From the NCBI RefSeq assembly GCF_000964795.1, contig NZ_LANX01000001.1, positions 558,001 to 622,000 on the forward strand: 64,000 nt of DNA. Reading direction: 5' to 3'. The notes under the pieces were generated by a model, which had not been told where the DNA came from, did no database searches, and saw nothing but the letters and a program-made list of their open reading frames with translations. A program made the position numbers and the translations under genes. This DNA comes from Candidatus Neoehrlichia procyonis str. RAC413. Its GTDB lineage: Bacteria; Pseudomonadota; Alphaproteobacteria; Rickettsiales; Anaplasmataceae. Below, piece after piece: positions 11,301 to 20,509 of the stretch (position 1 is its first letter; the number at the start of each line of letters is the position of its first letter).

Positions 11301-11601
11301 AAAAATTAAAAACAAGCACGTTAACAAAGTAAGAGAGGGAAGGCCCCATATAATTGATATGTTACAAGATGGACAAATAAGTTTAGTAATTAACACCTCT
11401 GAAGGTCTTAAATCAACCTCAGAAAGTAGCAGTATTAGAACTACTGCTTTACTAAAAAAAATTCCATATAGTACAACAATACCAGGAGCAAAGGCTTTAG
11501 CACTTGCAATTAAACATTTTAAAATGCAAGGATTACAAGTTAAGCCTATACAAGAGTACTTTAATACTAACAATATTGGTATAACCTTTGAAGGTAATTA
11601 G
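8338..11601 (+). CDS. carB: Carbamoyl-phosphate synthase large subunit
   Basis: CarB (1087 residues, normal length about 1070-1090) makes carbamoyl phosphate from bicarbonate, ATP and ammonia supplied by CarA, feeding pyrimidine synthesis. The two ATP-grasp halves are visible as an internal duplication: [19 protein letters not shown] near the start and [18 protein letters not shown] near residue 565. Each is followed by an ATP-grasp lid and metal-binding EMNPR or EVNPRASRT. The oligomerisation segment ([13 protein letters not shown]) links them, and a C-terminal MGS-like allosteric domain ([10 protein letters not shown] to the ATTGTSKYF region) closes the protein. carA is not in this window. 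pyrC lies 4 kb downstream. Confidence 0.97.
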   Translation: MPKRTDIESILVIGAGPIIIGQACEFDYSGTQACKVLKKEGYRVILINSNPATIMTDPGLADATYIEPIVPSIIEKIIIKEKPNAILATVGGQTSLNAVIELSDQKILAKYNIQLIGANRNAIKKAEDRNLFCQSMDNIDIKYPKRIIIQNIDMIDAAVEYIGLPAVIRPSFTLGGIGGGIAYNKDEFYKIVKHGLSMSPISEVQVDESIIGWKEFEMEVMRDSKDNCIVVCSIENIDPMGVHTGDSITVAPAITLRDIEYQKMRSMSFAVLREIGIETGGSNVQFAINPKKEGEILVIEMNPRVSRSSALASKATGFPIAKVAAKLAIGYTLNEIMNDCTSKIPASFEPTMDYIVVKIPRFNFDKFQDSDKELSTSMKSVGEVMAIGRSFTESLQKALCSLEIGLNGLNEFFDKNVSTDQIYEYLVKLSPDRILIIADALRHNISIEEINKITGYDPWFLIQIQNIIKYEKIIKNNGIPHNKQDLIHLKKMGFSDSRLAELSNNTIDYIEHLRKSLSVKPVYKRIDTCAGEFESNTAYMYSCYEESILNDPECEANVTKKNKIIILGSGPNRIGQGIEFDYTCVHAAYAIKEMGYEAIIINCNPETVSTDYDISDRLYFSPLTRESVLDIIYKEQEKGASVYVIVQFGGQTPLKLAKILKEKSINIIGTSFDSIDLAEDRMKFQQLLIQLNLKQPLSTACNSIKETIFNAEKISFPLLLRPSYVLGGQFMSIIYDMSGLLLYLEKHKNVFQHGSLLIDSFLTNAVEIDVDAICDGNNVYIAGIMEHIEEAGIHSGDSACSIPPHTLHTEVINKIIEYTKKVAFALQVKGLINIQYAIKNQDIYILEVNPRASRTIPFIAKATGIPIAKIATEIMLGKKLYINQNNLNINYVAIKEAVFSFSRFPNSDVLLGPEMKSTGEVMGIDKSFEIAFAKSQISAGYEIPTQGKAFISVKDSDKPEAAKIAQILLDIGFEIFATTGTSKYFDSLKIKNKHVNKVREGRPHIIDMLQDGQISLVINTSEGLKSTSESSSIRTTALLKKIPYSTTIPGAKALALAIKHFKMQGLQVKPIQEYFNTNNIGITFEGN

Positions 11602-12235
11602 CGTATAATAGTATTCTTCCCAACTAAATATAAAATTGCTCTTAATAAACACAAATACTTATAATATTCAAATAACTGAAAAGTATTAATCATAATATGG
11701 ATTAAAATGCTTTGAGTATAAATATTAATATGCTTTAAGATTTATATAAAATTATTCCGATATAGAACATTAGCTATTCCATAAATGATAATTACATCTA
11801 TGACTTTAACCCAAAAAATAAATATTAGAGCTCTTAATAAAATAAATACTATACTCTAAAATAACTTGATGTGAATTAAAATACTTTGAGTACAGAAAGA
11901 ATACACTCAAGATTTATATAACATCATTTTATACTCAATATATCAATATATAACATTAGCCATTACGTAAATGATAATTACATCTATTACATATCAATTA
12001 ATACAAATTAAATTTTATAGGCCAATATCAAACATAAATAAATATTACATAAAGGTATTTAACAATGCTATACCTTAACAGTAATAACTTATTATATAAT
12101 ATAAAACAATAAGTGTTATAAAAATAAAGAAATATAAAGAACTTAGTTAGAATTTAAATAAAAACACAAATAATAAATATCAATATACTAAAGAAATAAA
12201 AATGACTTACATTTTTTTTTATATAAAATAATTTT
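11602..12235. other. Intergenic region with imperfect direct repeats
   Basis: AT-rich convergent spacer after carB. Two related segments dominate it, at about 11637-11801 and 11828-11988 (see repeat entry). Nothing coding was found. Confidence 0.5.
11637..11988. repeat. Imperfect tandem direct repeat, about 165-190 bp unit, two copies
   Basis: Copy 1 (11637-11801) and copy 2 (about 11828-11988) share GCTCTTAATAAA, ATTAAAATRCTTTGAGTA, AAGATTTATATAA, ATAACATTAGC-type and AAATGATAATTACATCTAT blocks in the same order, with diverged sequence between. The period is about 175-190 bases. It is a decayed intergenic duplication. Intergenic tandem repeats of this size are known to vary in copy number in some Ehrlichia genomes. 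Confidence 0.65.
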
Positions 12236-12535
12236 CTAATTTTCTTCCACTTTAGGCTGAAGCACCTTGCGTTCAAGTCTTATCAATCGCTTTTTTATAA
12301 CTTTTATTTCATCTAATAACTTTTGATATGCATCATTACTAATAGCATTATCATTATATGCTATTTGTTGTACATTATCACTTTGTTGATTTTCTTCCTT
12401 ATTACCTGAGGTAAGAGCTTTTTCTTGTATTTTCATTATTGAAGAAAATATTTCATCAAAAGTTTTACTATCACCAACTATTTCTTTCACAGTGTCCATA
12501 TATTGTTTTACAATATCTTTATAATCATCTGTCAT
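12236..12535 (-). CDS. Small conserved-looking coiled-coil protein, function unknown
   Basis: A 99-residue hydrophilic protein with no signal peptide or membrane segment. Residues about 3-40 are amphipathic helix (YKDIVKQYMDTVKEIVGD), then an acidic Gln/Asn-rich linker. A C-terminal heptad-rich helix (about 70-93, YQKLLDEIKVIKKRLIRLERKV) is likely a coiled coil. The pattern of helix, linker and terminal coiled coil resembles small phasin-like or scaffold proteins, but I do not recognise a family. It stands alone on the minus strand between carB and fumC. Codon use matches its neighbours, so I regard it as real. Confidence 0.65.
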   Translation of the reverse strand: MTDDYKDIVKQYMDTVKEIVGDSKTFDEIFSSIMKIQEKALTSGNKEENQQSDNVQQIAYNDNAISNDAYQKLLDEIKVIKKRLIRLERKVLQPKVEEN

Positions 12536-12988
12536 AGCAATATCAACCTTAAAAAACTATGATTGGATCATATTTTATTAATACACGAATGTCAATCAAG
12601 AACAATACATATTGTATATCACTAATATCACTTATTTATAATATCATTCTTTTATTAACAAAGCATTATTCACAATCACTATGTAATATAAAAAGTTAGT
12701 TGTATAAGTAACCCAAACTCACATTATCAACAGCTATATTCGTAACAACTTTACAATAATTATTACTAATAATTCATCATACTTAACAACAAGAACTTAA
12801 ATAAAAAAAAGATACCGCTAATTTTCAAAATATACTACTATCCATGATCACTATCATACACTAAAATACCTTTGCATTAATATTAACATACATCAGCAAT
12901 ACAATAAATTACACCATCCCCTTATAAAATAGATGCTTACTATAAGTAGTAAAACTTAAACAACATATAATTCAAAGATATATCACAA
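12536..12988. other. Intergenic spacer, no feature seen
   Basis: About 450 AT-rich bases between two minus-strand genes. No ORF, RNA or strong repeat was recognised. Confidence 0.45.
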
Positions 12989-14398
12989 CTAATCTAACTG
13001 AGGAGATATCATATTTTCCGGTCTTACAATTTTATCAAAATCTACGCTACTTATAAAATTAAGCTTTATAGCAGCCTCCTTTAATGTTACATGATTTTCA
13101 AAAGCATACTTTGATATTTTTGCTGCATTATCATATCCTATATGTTTATTTAGCGCTGTCACTAACATTAAAGATTGATTTAATAAGTAACTTATACGTT
13201 CTACATTAGGATGTATACCCTCAATACAATTTCTTGCAAAACTAACACTCGCATCTGACAATAATCTAATAGACTGTAAAGTATTATAAGCCATTACAGG
13301 CTTAAAAACATTTAATTCCAAATGCCCACTAAATCCTCCGATGGTAACCGTTGTATGATTACCCATTACTTGTGCACAAACCATTGTCATTGCTTCACAT
13401 TGAGTAGGATTCACTTTACCTGGCATGATTGAAGAACCTGGCTCATTCGCTGGAAGTGTAATTTCTCCTATCCCGCACCTTGGACCTGAACTCAACAACC
13501 TAATATCATTAGCAATTTTCATTAAACTAGCAGCAGTTGTATTTAAAGAACCGCTAAGCTCAACAAGTGCATCATGAGCAGCCAAAGCTTCAAATTTATT
13601 TTCTGCTGAAACAAATTCAATTCCAGTAATTTTTTCTACTTCTCTAGCAAAACTTTCTCCAAATCCTATTATGGTATTAAGACCTGTACCTACTGCCGTT
13701 CCACCTTGAGCTAATTCATAAACATCTATTATCGAAGAATTTATACGCTCCATACTTTTTTTTATCTGAAATGCATAACCTGAAAACTCTTGTCCCAAAG
13801 TTAAAGGAGTTGCATCCTGAAGATGTGTACGCCCAACTTTAATAACATTTTTAAATTGTTCAGACTTAAAATATAAAATATCATACAAAACATTAAGACT
13901 TGGCAATAAGCATCTTTTTACTTCACATACTATCGCTATGTACATAGCGGTAGGGAATGTATCATTAGATGATTGAGAACAATTTACATGATCATTAGGA
14001 TGTACAAATGACTTATCACCTTTCATACCACCTAATATTTCAATAGCTCGATTTGCTATAACTTCATTCGCATTCATATTTGTTTGGGTACCAGAACCAG
14101 TCTGCCAAACCACTAAAGGAAATTCATCATCAAATTTACCATCAATAACTTCCTGAGCAGCAGCACAAATTGCATCTCCAATACTTTTATTAATAATATT
14201 ATTATTCATATTAACACGCGCTGCAGCTAATTTTACAACACCCAAAGCCCTAATTAAAGACTGTGGCATTCTTTCTGTACCAATCCTAAAATTATCAATA
14301 GAGCGTTGTGTTTGTGCTCCCCAATAACGATAACTAGGAACATTAACACTACCCATACTATCTGTTTCTTCTCTAAATTTATGCATTATTTTTTCCAT
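12989..14398 (-). CDS. fumC: Fumarate hydratase, class II
   Basis: FumC interconverts fumarate and malate in the TCA cycle, an iron-independent homotetrameric enzyme. At 469 residues it is standard length. Seen: the N-terminal [15 protein letters not shown], the substrate-site [14 protein letters not shown], the [19 protein letters not shown] region, [10 protein letters not shown] and the fumarase/aspartase signature [13 protein letters not shown]. The first ATG gives [11 protein letters not shown]; the second Met at residue 5 is an equally plausible start. The gene is divergent from coaB with a 444-base spacer. TCA-cycle enzymes are typically kept in Anaplasmataceae, which lack glycolysis. 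Confidence 0.97.
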   Translation of the reverse strand: MEKIMHKFREETDSMGSVNVPSYRYWGAQTQRSIDNFRIGTERMPQSLIRALGVVKLAAARVNMNNNIINKSIGDAICAAAQEVIDGKFDDEFPLVVWQTGSGTQTNMNANEVIANRAIEILGGMKGDKSFVHPNDHVNCSQSSNDTFPTAMYIAIVCEVKRCLLPSLNVLYDILYFKSEQFKNVIKVGRTHLQDATPLTLGQEFSGYAFQIKKSMERINSSIIDVYELAQGGTAVGTGLNTIIGFGESFAREVEKITGIEFVSAENKFEALAAHDALVELSGSLNTTAASLMKIANDIRLLSSGPRCGIGEITLPANEPGSSIMPGKVNPTQCEAMTMVCAQVMGNHTTVTIGGFSGHLELNVFKPVMAYNTLQSIRLLSDASVSFARNCIEGIHPNVERISYLLNQSLMLVTALNKHIGYDNAAKISKYAFENHVTLKEAAIKLNFISSVDFDKIVRPENMISPQLD

Positions 14399-14842
14399 TA
14401 AGTACTCAAGTTAGCCTATAATTTTACGCCAATCTATAGTAATTGTCCATGCTAAAAATAGCACTTTTAAAAAATTTAAATGAATACAATTTATATTCAT
14501 TTTATAATAAGCAACACCATACTTCTTAAGGTTCATAACATAATTTAAAACTATTTTTACAAACTGATAACAAGTCTATGTTTACCTAGAAATCTTCTAC
14601 TTCCCTTTAAAAGGGCAATACTTCTATAATAACCTCGTATACATCGTTGTAGTAAATGGTGTAGTATACTTTTACATTTTTTTTGTGCTTGATTATAACT
14701 CTTACTAATAACCTAAAATATAAACACAGAGCCAAAAATTATTAAATTAACTTGATAATTACTTATTTATAAAAACTATTTGTTACAATTAATTTCTTAA
14801 GTTAATATCTATGCTCAAAGTTATTTTAAATATACACAGTAT
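14399..14842. other. Divergent promoter region fumC/coaB
   Basis: The spacer between two divergent genes must hold promoters for both. A small inverted repeat CCCTTT/AAAGGG at 14603-14615 is unusually G+C rich for its surroundings and could be an operator or hairpin. I could not fix promoters. Confidence 0.4.
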
Positions 14843-15478
14843 ATGAATGTATTAATAACCGCTGGCCCAACTAAGGAATATATTGATCCAATAAGATATA
14901 TTTCTAATAATTCATCTGGCAAACAGGGTTACGCACTCGCAGAACATATGAGTGAAATTGGATGGAATGTAACACTCGTATCAGGTCCTGTTAACCTACC
15001 TATTAAAAATAAATATAATATAATACACGTAGAAACTTGCAGTCAAATGCTACTAGCCTGTATAGATTCATTACCTGTAAATATAGCAATTTTTACAGCA
15101 GCTGTAACTGATTGGATCCCTTATTACTCGAAACATAAAATAAAAAAATGCTTAATCAATGCAATCGATGTAAATTATAGCCCTGATATCATAAAGTGCA
15201 TTAGTATTAACAAAAAAAGACCAAAGTTAATAATTGGTTTCTCTATTGAGTCAGAAAATTTAGTACAATCTTCTAAAGAAAAACTCATTAATAAAAAATG
15301 CGATTGGATCATTAGCAATAATCTCTACGTCAATAATGAAAAAATTATGGGAAGTGATTATAACCAAATATCAATTATTACAAAAGACAATATAGATTCT
15401 TTTCACTTAATGACAAAAAAAGATACTGCAAAACTTATAACAAAAAAAATTATTGACTACTTAAATATTAACATATAG
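14843..15478 (+). CDS. coaB: Stand-alone phosphopantothenate-cysteine ligase (CoaB domain)
   Basis: This matches only the C-terminal (CoaB) half of bacterial CoaBC, which joins cysteine to 4'-phosphopantothenate in coenzyme A synthesis. Seen: the opening VLITAGPTKEYIDPIRYISN, SSGKQGYALAE, the AAVTDWIP loop followed by a Lys-rich KIKKC patch (the conserved catalytic lysine region), and the C-terminal ISNN dinucleotide-fold motif. There is no preceding flavin decarboxylase (CoaC) domain: the protein starts at the ligase motif and has 211 residues against about 400 for the fusion. coaC must be elsewhere if the pathway is complete. It is followed 30 bases later by pyrC, so the two are probably co-transcribed. 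Confidence 0.85.
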   Translation: MNVLITAGPTKEYIDPIRYISNNSSGKQGYALAEHMSEIGWNVTLVSGPVNLPIKNKYNIIHVETCSQMLLACIDSLPVNIAIFTAAVTDWIPYYSKHKIKKCLINAIDVNYSPDIIKCISINKKRPKLIIGFSIESENLVQSSKEKLINKKCDWIISNNLYVNNEKIMGSDYNQISIITKDNIDSFHLMTKKDTAKLITKKIIDYLNINI

Positions 15479-15508
15479 GTTAATCGCTAATAAGGTAAAG
15501 AAAACTAC

Positions 15509-16858
15509 ATGTCAATTGAACAATCTTGGGAATTATTAGGTAGTGGCCAGCGTGATGGTTACAAGGTCGCCTATGTTAACGCAAGAATTATAGATCCAGG
15601 TTCTAAGCTAGATATAAAAGGTACATTGTTAACTCAAGGACAAAAAGTTGTTGATTTTGGTCCTAATCTGTTTGCAAATGGAATTCCTAGTAGCATTGAT
15701 GAAGTAATACAATGTGATGGAAAAATACTAATGCCCGGTATTATTGACATTCATGTACACTTTCGTGACCCAGGAGATGAGCATAAAGAAACCATACATA
15801 CTGGTAGTAAATCAGCTGCTGCAGGTGGAATAACAACAGTTGTATGTCAACCAAATACTTGCCCACCTATTAATAGCGTAGTTACAGCAAAATACATTAA
15901 AATGAGAGCTATTGAAACTTCATACGTTAATATTGAATTTTATGCATCTATTACAAAATCCGGTAAGTCGTTATGTGATATGGCATTATTAAAAGAAGCA
16001 GGAGCTTTAGGATTTACTGACGACGGATTGCCTGTTATGAATTCTTTATTAATGAAGCAAGCATTAAATTATGCTAGCATGCTAAATGTTGTCATTGCAC
16101 AACATGCAGAAGATCTTCATTTATCAAATGGTGGGTGCATTAATGAAGGACAAATCTCTTATGAATTAGGATTAAAGGGTATTCCAGATATAGCAGAATC
16201 TATTATCGTTAATCGTGATATAATATTAATGAAAAATATTCATGATGTACATTATCACGTACTTCATATTTCAACAGAAGATTCTTTAAATTATATAAAA
16301 GCAGCCAAAGCAAAAGGATTAAACATTACATGTGAAGTAGCACCTCATCACTTTATTTTAAATGAAAATGAAATTCTGCAACAAGGGTCACTAGCAAAAA
16401 TGAATCCCCCTTTACGCACTGAAAATGATCGCTTAAGCATGATAAAAGGGTTACAAGATGGTACAATAGATTGCATAGCTACAGATCATGCACCTCATTG
16501 TAAAAATGACAAGTATCTGCCAATAGATACTGCAGCCTTTGGCATAATTGGGTTAGAAACAATGCTACCGTTATCACTAGAATTATATCATAATAAACAA
16601 ATAGGATTAATTGATGTATTATCAAAATTAACAAATAAGCCTGCAGAAATTATAAAAATTCCAAAAGGCAGAATTCAAAAAAATGCAATTGCAGATCTTG
16701 TAATCATTGATCCAGATTATGAGTGGGTTGTTAATGTTGACAAATTCTCTAGCAAATCAAAAAATTCTCCTTTTCACAATAGAAAAGTTAAAGGTATAGC
16801 TTTACGAACTATAGTTGCTGGAAAGACTACTTATCAAGCACGCTTAAAGTCTAAATAA
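15509..16858 (+). CDS. pyrC: Dihydroorotase, class I
   Basis: This enzyme cyclises carbamoyl aspartate to dihydroorotate in pyrimidine synthesis. The 449-residue length and motifs are of the class I (long) type: DIHVHFRDPG with the HxH zinc ligands, GGITTVVCQPNT, QHAED, HISTED, and DCIATDHAPH near the C terminus. In the position where many amidohydrolases have a carbamylated lysine the sequence reads GFTDDG, with Asp, as in Aquifex-type class I dihydroorotases. It lies 30 bases downstream of coaB, with AAGGT upstream of the start, suggesting an operon. No pyrB is adjacent. An allantoinase-like amidohydrolase is unlikely given the motif set. Confidence 0.92.
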   Translation: MSIEQSWELLGSGQRDGYKVAYVNARIIDPGSKLDIKGTLLTQGQKVVDFGPNLFANGIPSSIDEVIQCDGKILMPGIIDIHVHFRDPGDEHKETIHTGSKSAAAGGITTVVCQPNTCPPINSVVTAKYIKMRAIETSYVNIEFYASITKSGKSLCDMALLKEAGALGFTDDGLPVMNSLLMKQALNYASMLNVVIAQHAEDLHLSNGGCINEGQISYELGLKGIPDIAESIIVNRDIILMKNIHDVHYHVLHISTEDSLNYIKAAKAKGLNITCEVAPHHFILNENEILQQGSLAKMNPPLRTENDRLSMIKGLQDGTIDCIATDHAPHCKNDKYLPIDTAAFGIIGLETMLPLSLELYHNKQIGLIDVLSKLTNKPAEIIKIPKGRIQKNAIADLVIIDPDYEWVVNVDKFSSKSKNSPFHNRKVKGIALRTIVAGKTTYQARLKSK

Positions 16859-17113
16859 ACCACCCATATATAAAATAAACAAATACTACTACTCCATAGG
16901 ATATATAATTAACAGAATAAATTATCACTAAATACTCGATTTATAATAATTCTCATAAAAAGTAAACATCAAAATTAAAAAAATAAAACCTAAGCAACGT
17001 TTATAAAAAATTTACTAAAAAAAGAAACTAACTATTCAGCTAATTAATACAAATATTTCAATTTATATTATCAAATATCAAAAAATAACTTTCATTAATA
17101 CAAGCATTCCACG

Positions 17114-18448
17114 TTAATTTATAATTTCTTTTAATTGACTATATAATATATTAGCAATTTTTTTTACTAAGACTATATTATCACCTTCAACCATTAATCT
17201 TATCAATTTTTCTGTCCCAGATTTACGTAATAATATTCTACCATTGTTTTTTATAGCATTCTCTGCATCTTGTACTATAAGTTTTACTTGCTTGTTATTA
17301 ATATCAAAATCATGCTTACACAAAATATTTTTGTTAACTTGCAGCATAGGAATGAAATCTTGAAATATTTCACCTGTTGTCTTTCCTGTTTCAGCAATAA
17401 TACACAAAATCTGTAGAGCAGTAATTAACCCGTCTCCAGTTGTCGCGTAATCACTTAATACAATATGTCCTGATTTTTCACCCCCAATTTTACAGGAATA
17501 TTTTTTCATCATTTCCATAACATTACGATCACCTATTGCACATCTATATAATCTTATGCCCAAATTTTTCATATATTCATCTAAAGATAGGCTAGACATT
17601 ATAGTTGCTACAACACCTAAATTTTGTATTTGAGCACTCTTATATTTAGCAATACCAGCAATAATTTGATCACCATCTATCACATTTCCCTTTTCATCAC
17701 ATATAATAACTCGATCTGCATCTCCATCAAAAGAAATACCTATATTAGCATTTTCTTTTCTAACTATTCGTGCAATATTTTCTGGATAAGATGAACCACA
17801 ATTTTCATTAATATTAAATCCACTAGGCTTATCTGCTATAACTATTAAATTTACTCCCAACATGGAAAATATCCTTTTACTAACATGACATGCTGCACCA
17901 TTAGCACAATCCAAAACAACCTTTATGTTAGAGACATTCAATCTTTTAGGAAAAGTATTTACCACAAAATTTATATAATGCTCGTCAGCATTATCTATAA
18001 CATAAACTTTACCTATATTCCTCGGTGAAGCTAATGCATAATTTAAATTTGTCATAATTTTTGATTCTATTAACCGCTCACCATTTACAGATAATTTAAA
18101 TCCATTATTATCAAAAATTTTTATACCATTATCAAAATATAAATTATGAGATCCAGATAAAACCAATCCTATATCTGCACCTAAGTATCTTACTAACATA
18201 GAAACAGCAGCTGTAGGAACTATTCCTACTAAACTAACATCCATTCCTATAGAAGTAAATCCAGACACTAATGCTGCTTCAAGCATATATCCTGATGCCC
18301 TAGTATCTTTACCAATAATAACCCTATTAGTAACACTCCGAAATTCTACTCCTATTGCCATACCTAATTTTAATATTGTTTCTGCATTCATAGGATAAGA
18401 ATTTATCTTACCTCTTATTCCATCTGTTCCAAAAATACTTTTTAACAT
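17114..18448 (-). CDS. glmM: Phosphoglucosamine mutase
   Basis: GlmM converts glucosamine-6-P to glucosamine-1-P for UDP-GlcNAc, a precursor of peptidoglycan. It has 444 residues, as usual. Domains in order: N-terminal FGTDGIRGK, the active-site serine loop LSGSHN (phospho-Ser at residue 100), the metal loop DGDADR, the sugar-specificity loop GGEKSGHI, and the C-terminal phosphate-binding RKSGTEKLIRLM. The active-site loop usually reads SASHNP; here the residues flanking the serine are Gly and Leu instead of Ala and Pro. lipB ends 12 bases upstream, so the two genes form a minus-strand operon. Retention fits a genome that also keeps ddl and ftsQ. Confidence 0.94.
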   Translation of the reverse strand: MLKSIFGTDGIRGKINSYPMNAETILKLGMAIGVEFRSVTNRVIIGKDTRASGYMLEAALVSGFTSIGMDVSLVGIVPTAAVSMLVRYLGADIGLVLSGSHNLYFDNGIKIFDNNGFKLSVNGERLIESKIMTNLNYALASPRNIGKVYVIDNADEHYINFVVNTFPKRLNVSNIKVVLDCANGAACHVSKRIFSMLGVNLIVIADKPSGFNINENCGSSYPENIARIVRKENANIGISFDGDADRVIICDEKGNVIDGDQIIAGIAKYKSAQIQNLGVVATIMSSLSLDEYMKNLGIRLYRCAIGDRNVMEMMKKYSCKIGGEKSGHIVLSDYATTGDGLITALQILCIIAETGKTTGEIFQDFIPMLQVNKNILCKHDFDINNKQVKLIVQDAENAIKNNGRILLRKSGTEKLIRLMVEGDNIVLVKKIANILYSQLKEIIN

Positions 18449-18460
18449 ATATATTATTCG

Positions 18461-19093
18461 TTAGAAAACTTTATAAAACTCTTCTTTTAAAACTTTATCA
18501 AATTCCGCATAAGATAACTTTATGCCTAAATTTTGTATAGAAGTAACACCATAGTTTGTTATACCACACGGAATTATTCCATAATAATGTGATAAATCTG
18601 TATAAATGTTCACTGATATACCATGATAAGTAACCCACTTGTGAACTCTTATACCAAATGCTGCAATTTTATCTTCTTTGCAATTACTACCACGTACCCA
18701 TACACCTATACGTTCATTATTAAAATAACTTTCTATGGAGAAATAAGATAATGTATTAACAATCCATCTTCCTAAATTTGCAACATATAATTTAATATCA
18801 CATTGATTCCTTCTTTTTAAGTCAAGCATGACATAAATTACCCTTTGGCCAGGACCATGATATGAATATTTACCTCCTCTAGTAGTATAAACAACTGGAA
18901 ATAAGTCTTCTATAAGTAGCTCATCTTTCTTAGCACTGGTTCCTGCAGTATACATTGCAGGATGCTCAAGTAACCATATTAATTCGGGTTTATTGCCTTT
19001 TGCAATATCTTTCACCCTATTTATCATAAAATTCAAGGCTTCTTCATATTGCACATGGCTTGAATATACCCAATCTAATTCCCTATAAACCAT
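18461..19093 (-). CDS. lipB: Octanoyl-[acyl carrier protein]:protein N-octanoyltransferase
   Basis: LipB transfers octanoate from acyl carrier protein to the lipoyl domains of 2-oxoacid dehydrogenases, the first step of de novo lipoylation. Seen: the RGGKYSYHGPGQ substrate motif, the FGIRVHKWVTYHG segment carrying the catalytic lysine, and IIPCGI with the acyl-accepting cysteine. The 210-residue length is typical. It is the first gene of a two-gene unit with glmM. The functional link is indirect; the pairing probably reflects co-transcription only. Confidence 0.93.
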   Translation of the reverse strand: MVYRELDWVYSSHVQYEEALNFMINRVKDIAKGNKPELIWLLEHPAMYTAGTSAKKDELLIEDLFPVVYTTRGGKYSYHGPGQRVIYVMLDLKRRNQCDIKLYVANLGRWIVNTLSYFSIESYFNNERIGVWVRGSNCKEDKIAAFGIRVHKWVTYHGISVNIYTDLSHYYGIIPCGITNYGVTSIQNLGIKLSYAEFDKVLKEEFYKVF

Positions 19094-19251
19094 GTTCTGA
19101 CAAATCTTATTTTGTTAAAATAGCACAACAAATTTATTATGGTATAAAATTCCACACTAACGTAATAGTAAATGTTTACTATAACAGATATATAAAATAT
19201 AACCCACATAAAAACTAAAAAACTATAACTATACTATAAACAATACAGACA

Positions 19252-19944
19252 TTATAATAACCCATGGCTTTTAAAGCTATAATACTTATTAGATGTAACA
19301 ATCACATGATCAACTAAGTTAATATTCATATTTAAGCACACTTTTAATAACCGATTAGTAACACTAATGTCAGATTGTGAAGGAGATGGATCACCGCTAG
19401 GATGATTATGTGCTATAATAATCGATGTCGCACCAAGATATAAAGATCTTTTTATTATTTCTCTTATATAAATCGGGGTTTCATCTACTGTACCAAAAGT
19501 TTGCACTTCGTCAGCAATTAAACGATACTTCTTATTAAGATACAATATATGAAAATTTTCTATAGTAGAATTTCCTATGCTTACTTTCAAATATTCTATT
19601 AACTTATTCCACTCATTAATAACTATACAACCTTTAATATTCCCTCTTTGTATTCTTTTTAATGCTTCTGTTACACAAAAAATAGTGGCTATAGATACTT
19701 CTCCAACACCTACAATCTCTTTTAGCTCATTTGCATCAGCATAAAAGACTCTTGAAAAATCACCAAAATGATCAATTAGTCTTTTTGCAACTGGTTTCAT
19801 ATCTTTTCTAGCATGAGCAGAGCACAAAATTAATTCTAAAACTTCATAATCTAGCAACCCTTTACCGCTACCGCACAATAACTTTTCTCTCAATCTTTTT
19901 CTATGACCTATTTGATGTTTTTTATACTCATAATCAACACTCAT
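19252..19944 (-). CDS. radC: RadC-family JAB/MPN domain protein
   Basis: A 230-residue RadC homologue with an N-terminal helix-hairpin-helix-like region (about 45-95, including VGEVSIATIFCV) and a C-terminal JAB metalloprotease-fold domain. The metal-binding set is present: IIAHNHPSGDPSPSQSD (HxH and distal Asp), with a conserved Glu in VDETPIY. RadC was once called a DNA repair protein, but its biochemical role is unsettled. The gene is divergent from groES with a 190-base gap. Keeping it intact in a reduced genome suggests it is used. Confidence 0.9.
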   Translation of the reverse strand: MSVDYEYKKHQIGHRKRLREKLLCGSGKGLLDYEVLELILCSAHARKDMKPVAKRLIDHFGDFSRVFYADANELKEIVGVGEVSIATIFCVTEALKRIQRGNIKGCIVINEWNKLIEYLKVSIGNSTIENFHILYLNKKYRLIADEVQTFGTVDETPIYIREIIKRSLYLGATSIIIAHNHPSGDPSPSQSDISVTNRLLKVCLNMNINLVDHVIVTSNKYYSFKSHGLL

Positions 19945-20048
19945 TGATTCTTTATAATTTAGACATTTACTTATAATACTTAATATTATAAGTTAAAAAA
20001 CTAAATAAAATATTTTTTCATAAATATATAAAAAAATGGTTACCAATA

Positions 20049-20080
20049 CTTGAAATTAAAGCCATCGATATCTATATATT
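20049..20080 (+). promoter_or_regulatory. Likely groESL promoter
   Basis: CTTGAAA at 20049-20055 followed by TATATA at 20073-20078 gives TTGAAA, 17 bases, TATATA, a good vegetative promoter. CTTGAAA is also the -35 core of RpoH (sigma-32) promoters, but the downstream sequence only partly matches the C-rich -10 element. The predicted start near 20085 leaves about a 50-base leader before the strong GGAGGT ribosome site at 20121-20126. Confidence 0.55.
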
Positions 20081-20134
20081 CAGGTATGTGGTAGTGAACT
20101 ACAACAGTTTTATTGTTTATGGAGGTAGTACTAT

Positions 20135-20419
20135 ATGAATTTAGTAATGTTGCATGATAATGTATTGATTGAAGTTTTAGAAGATAGTAGCAATGACTCT
20201 CCTATACAACTTCCTGATTCAGCAAAGAAAAAACCCACTAAGGGTAAAGTTATATCTGTAGGATCAGGCACTTATAACAATGATGGAAAAATTATTCCTT
20301 TAACTACTAAAGTAGGTGATTGTGTTTATTATCGTCAGTGGGCAGGAAATGAAATTGAGCTTAATGGTAAAAAATATGTAGTAATGAAAGAAAGTGATAT
20401 CATTGCTAAGGAAGCATAG
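20135..20419 (+). CDS. groES: Co-chaperonin GroES
   Basis: GroES, 94 residues, is the heptameric lid of the GroEL folding chamber in the cytosol. Seen: LHDNVLIEVLE, the mobile loop after it, KPTKGKVISVGSG, VGDCVYYRQWAGNEIELNGKKYV-type C-terminal strand order, and DIIA at the end. A consensus GGAGGT ribosome site lies 8 bases before the ATG, the strongest one I noticed in the window, consistent with high expression. groEL follows after 90 bases. Confidence 0.97.
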   Translation: MNLVMLHDNVLIEVLEDSSNDSPIQLPDSAKKKPTKGKVISVGSGTYNNDGKIIPLTTKVGDCVYYRQWAGNEIELNGKKYVVMKESDIIAKEA

Positions 20420-20509
20420 TTTGATATTATATGACTAGAATAATCATAAAATTAAGAGCTTGCCTCTTGTTTTTTTAGCACTTTAATAATTTAATAAGGA
20501 GATTAAAAA

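Noticed and set aside
14580-14700. Possible tRNA or small RNA in the fumC/coaB spacer, because it is slightly richer in G+C
   Set aside because: No acceptor stem, anticodon arm or T-loop consensus could be built on either strand.
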